From assembly GCA_963781035.1 (NCBI GenBank), contig CAWAEN010000015.1:248001-312000 (forward strand): DNA of 64,000 bases, given 5' to 3'. Position 1 is the first letter of the stretch; each line of letters starts with the position of its first letter. The position numbers and the translations under genes were made by a program. This document shows positions 62,233-64,000 of the stretch, piece by piece. A model generated the notes under the pieces. That model searched no databases, was not told the origin of the DNA, and saw nothing but the letters and a program-made list of their open reading frames with translations. Origin of the DNA: SZUA-35 sp963781035. GTDB lineage: Bacteria > Actinomycetota > Acidimicrobiia > Acidimicrobiales > SZUA-35.

Positions 62233-64000
62233 TCAGACAGCTGGTGCTTCGTCGCGTACGAGCAACCGGTAGAGCTCGGAGTACAAGCCTTCGTCGGCCA
62301 GCAACTCGCTGTGCGTCCCCCGCTCGACCAGCTCACCTTCGTCGAGCACGAGGATCTGATCTGCGTTGGTGATGGTCGACAGCCGATGGGCGATGACGAT
62401 CGCAGTCCGGCCGGAGAGCGCCTCGGCCAGTGCCTCCTGCACAAGCGACTCGTTTTCGGAGTCGAGATGGCTCGTGGCTTCGTCGAGGATCACGATCGCA
62501 GGATCCTTCAGCAGCATGCGAGCGATCGACAAGCGTTGCTTCTCCCCGCCCGAGAACCGATACCCCCGCTCGCCAACCACGGTGTCGTAACCGCCAGGGA
62601 GTCGATCGATGGTCTCGTGGATCTGCGCCGCCCGACATGCTTCGACCAGTTCAGCGTCCGAAGCCTCCGGTCTCGCGTAGCGCAGATTGTCGGCGATCGA
62701 CTCGTGGAACAGATGCGGATCCTGCACCACGACGCCGATCGCGCGCCGCAGGCTCTCCTGGGTCAGCGAACGAACGTCATGACCGTCGACGAGAACGCGA
62801 CCGTCGGTGACGTCGTACAGACGAGGTACGAGGTTGGTGATGGTGGTCTTCCCCGCCCCGGAAGGTCCGACGAGAGCGACGAGTTGGCCCGGTGCGATGT
62901 CGACCTCGAGGTCTCGGATGACCGGATCAAGGTTCTCGTCCGACACCGTGGACGACGGCGTCTCGAGCGACGGGATGATCGTTTCGGTGGAGAGCGGGTA
63001 GCGGAAGCTCACGTGCTCGAAGGTCACACGACCCTCGGGCGACTCGAGCTCGATGGCGTCGGCCGCGTCGACGATCGGCGACGGCGCATCGAGCACCTCG
63101 AACACTCGATCGAAGCTGACGAGCGCAGTGAGCACGTCGATCCGAGCGTTGGTGAGGCCCGTGAGCGGCTGGTAGATGCGGCCGACCAACAGCCCCATGG
63201 CTGCGAGCTCTCCGGGTTCGATCGAACCCTGGATCGCGAACAGCCCACCGAGCCCGTACACCAGCGCAGTGCCGATCGAGCCGAGAAGGCCCAACATGAT
63301 CATGAAACCTCTGGTGAAGAGAGCAGAGCGAATGCCGATGTCACGCACTTGGGCGGCAAGCGTCGAGAACTGTTTGGCCTCATCGCGCTGCCGTCCGAAC
63401 AGCTTCACCAACAGCGCACCCGACACGTTGAAGCGTTCGGTCATCGTGGCGTTCATGGCCGCGTTGTGTTCCATGCCGTCGCGTGTGATCGCCTGCTGGA
63501 CTCCGCCGATTCGCCGATACGGCAGGACAAAGACCGGGGTCAGGACGAGCGCCAGCAAAGTGAGCCGCCACTCGAGAACGAGCATTGCCGCGAGGGTCGT
63601 GAGCAGGACGATCACGTTGGAGACGACCGTGCCGAGCGTGGCCGTCAGCGCTCGCTGTGCCCCGATCACATCGGAGTTCAGACGATTGGTCAGGGTTCCG
63701 GTCTGAGTCCGGGTGAAGAAGGCGATCGGCATTCGCTGGACATGATCGAAGAGCGCTGATCGGAGGTCGTAGATCACGCCCTCGCCGATGATCGACGACC
63801 AGTAACGTTCGACCAACGAGAGGACGGCAGACGCGAGCGCCGAGCCGACGATCAAGATGGCGTAGATCGTCAGCAGGCGACGGTCCTCGTTCGGGATCAC
63901 GTCGTCGATGATCCGACCGAACAGGATCGGCGGCACCAGGCCGAGGACGGCTTGTCCCATCGTCGCGACGAGGAATCCGGCCACCATCCACCGATAGGGC
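62233..64000 (-). CDS. ABC exporter, fused membrane and ATPase domains, 5' end outside window
   Basis: At least 589 residues, intact as far as it is seen. The membrane domain (WMVAGFLVATMGQAVLGLVP, then IIGEGVIYDLRSALFDHVQR, and AFFTRTQTGTLTNRLNSDVI) is of the type 1 exporter fold with about six segments. The ATPase domain has VALVGPSGAGKTTITNLVPR (Walker A), FSGGEKQRLSIARMLLKDPA (signature) and VILDEATSHLDSENESLVQE (Walker B) with AIVIAHRLSTI (H-loop). An unusual insert of about 20 residues precedes the ATPase. The substrate is unknown; such proteins export lipids or drugs. Its position beside cydAB recalls CydDC but the sequence does not show that type. Confidence 0.92.
   Translation of the reverse strand, partial: PYRWMVAGFLVATMGQAVLGLVPPILFGRIIDDVIPNEDRRLLTIYAILIVGSALASAVLSLVERYWSSIIGEGVIYDLRSALFDHVQRMPIAFFTRTQTGTLTNRLNSDVIGAQRALTATLGTVVSNVIVLLTTLAAMLVLEWRLTLLALVLTPVFVLPYRRIGGVQQAITRDGMEHNAAMNATMTERFNVSGALLVKLFGRQRDEAKQFSTLAAQVRDIGIRSALFTRGFMIMLGLLGSIGTALVYGLGGLFAIQGSIEPGELAAMGLLVGRIYQPLTGLTNARIDVLTALVSFDRVFEVLDAPSPIVDAADAIELESPEGRVTFEHVSFRYPLSTETIIPSLETPSSTVSDENLDPVIRDLEVDIAPGQLVALVGPSGAGKTTITNLVPRLYDVTDGRVLVDGHDVRSLTQESLRRAIGVVVQDPHLFHESIADNLRYARPEASDAELVEACRAAQIHETIDRLPGGYDTVVGERGYRFSGGEKQRLSIARMLLKDPAIVILDEATSHLDSENESLVQEALAEALSGRTAIVIAHRLSTITNADQILVLDEGELVERGTHSELLADEGLYSELYRLLVRDEAPAV

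Noticed and set aside
62233..64000. ABC exporter as CydC or CydD
   Set aside because: Its neighbourhood to cydAB is suggestive, but it has a complete homodimer-type exporter sequence and the neighbourhood itself is disturbed by the 308-bp repeat.

Overview
The window is a gene-dense, high-GC stretch of a bacterial chromosome. Gene content points to an actinobacterium, most likely of the class Acidimicrobiia (inference from gene content, not from a marker gene). The indicators are a WhiB regulator beside a pair of ArsA-type ATPases, a GlnR-type regulator with a GlnA2-type glutamine synthetase, the Prim-PolC and LigC repair pair, a mycothiol-type DinB-fold protein, an F420-type PPOX protein, an MpaB-like oxygenase, an acyl-CoA carboxylase with an epsilon subunit, and many leaderless promoters (TANNNT six to eight bases before the start codon). 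No phage, insertion sequence or CRISPR array is visible, and no gene-free stretch exceeds 300 bases. Many conserved genes are split by single-base frameshifts, more than forty in all, although their motifs run on in order. I read these as sequencing or assembly indels and annotate each as one gene.

Layout. 1-10130 is rich in nitrogen metabolism: NAD+ synthase, glutamine synthetase II (minus) divergent from GlnA2 and a GlnR-like regulator (plus), then a long-chain acyl-CoA ligase and glutamate dehydrogenase. 10303-13781 holds serS, a 53-residue membrane protein, RidA and an unusual [2Fe-2S]/shortened xanthine-dehydrogenase-like fusion. 13806-19545 holds a Tat-exported thioredoxin-like lipoprotein, ErpA, the Mrp ATPase, an ECF sigma/anti-sigma/membrane protein operon and an MFS exporter. 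19710-24757 carries a membrane helix protein, a metallo-beta-lactamase-fold protein without its metal ligands, FxsA, and selA-selB for selenocysteine. 24779-28538 is a WhiB, NfeD and ArsA1-ArsA2 cluster.

28552-34912 has a STAS protein, a lone receiver domain, tRNA-Pro(CGG), an MpaB-like oxygenase, MazG-like protein, aspartokinase and aspartate-semialdehyde dehydrogenase, a membrane cyclophilin and aat. 35086-44950 holds an HD-GYP membrane protein, ethylmalonyl-CoA mutase, a degenerate GGDEF protein, a CaiB-type CoA transferase, an azoR-hxlR-DUF1697 operon and the acyl-CoA carboxylase beta and epsilon subunits. Together with two acyl-CoA ligases these suggest acyl-CoA assimilation through the ethylmalonyl-CoA and propionyl-CoA routes. 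45028-58554 holds a LOG protein, a scramblase-like protein, LigC, EngB, an HD phosphohydrolase, Prim-PolC, a YibE/F protein, a 5'-3' exonuclease, YaaA and an OmpA-family protein. 58573-64000 holds an amidase, cydB, a cydA lacking its first third, and an ABC exporter cut by the right edge.

The features most worth a second look are a 308-bp direct repeat (96% identical) that flanks cydB and the truncated cydA, a 48-bp nested palindrome found twice with identical geometry, three short tandem-repeat arrays (one built from a gene's own start codon), a metal-less MBL-fold protein, a shrunken molybdenum-hydroxylase fusion, and two overlapping back-to-back -10 elements.
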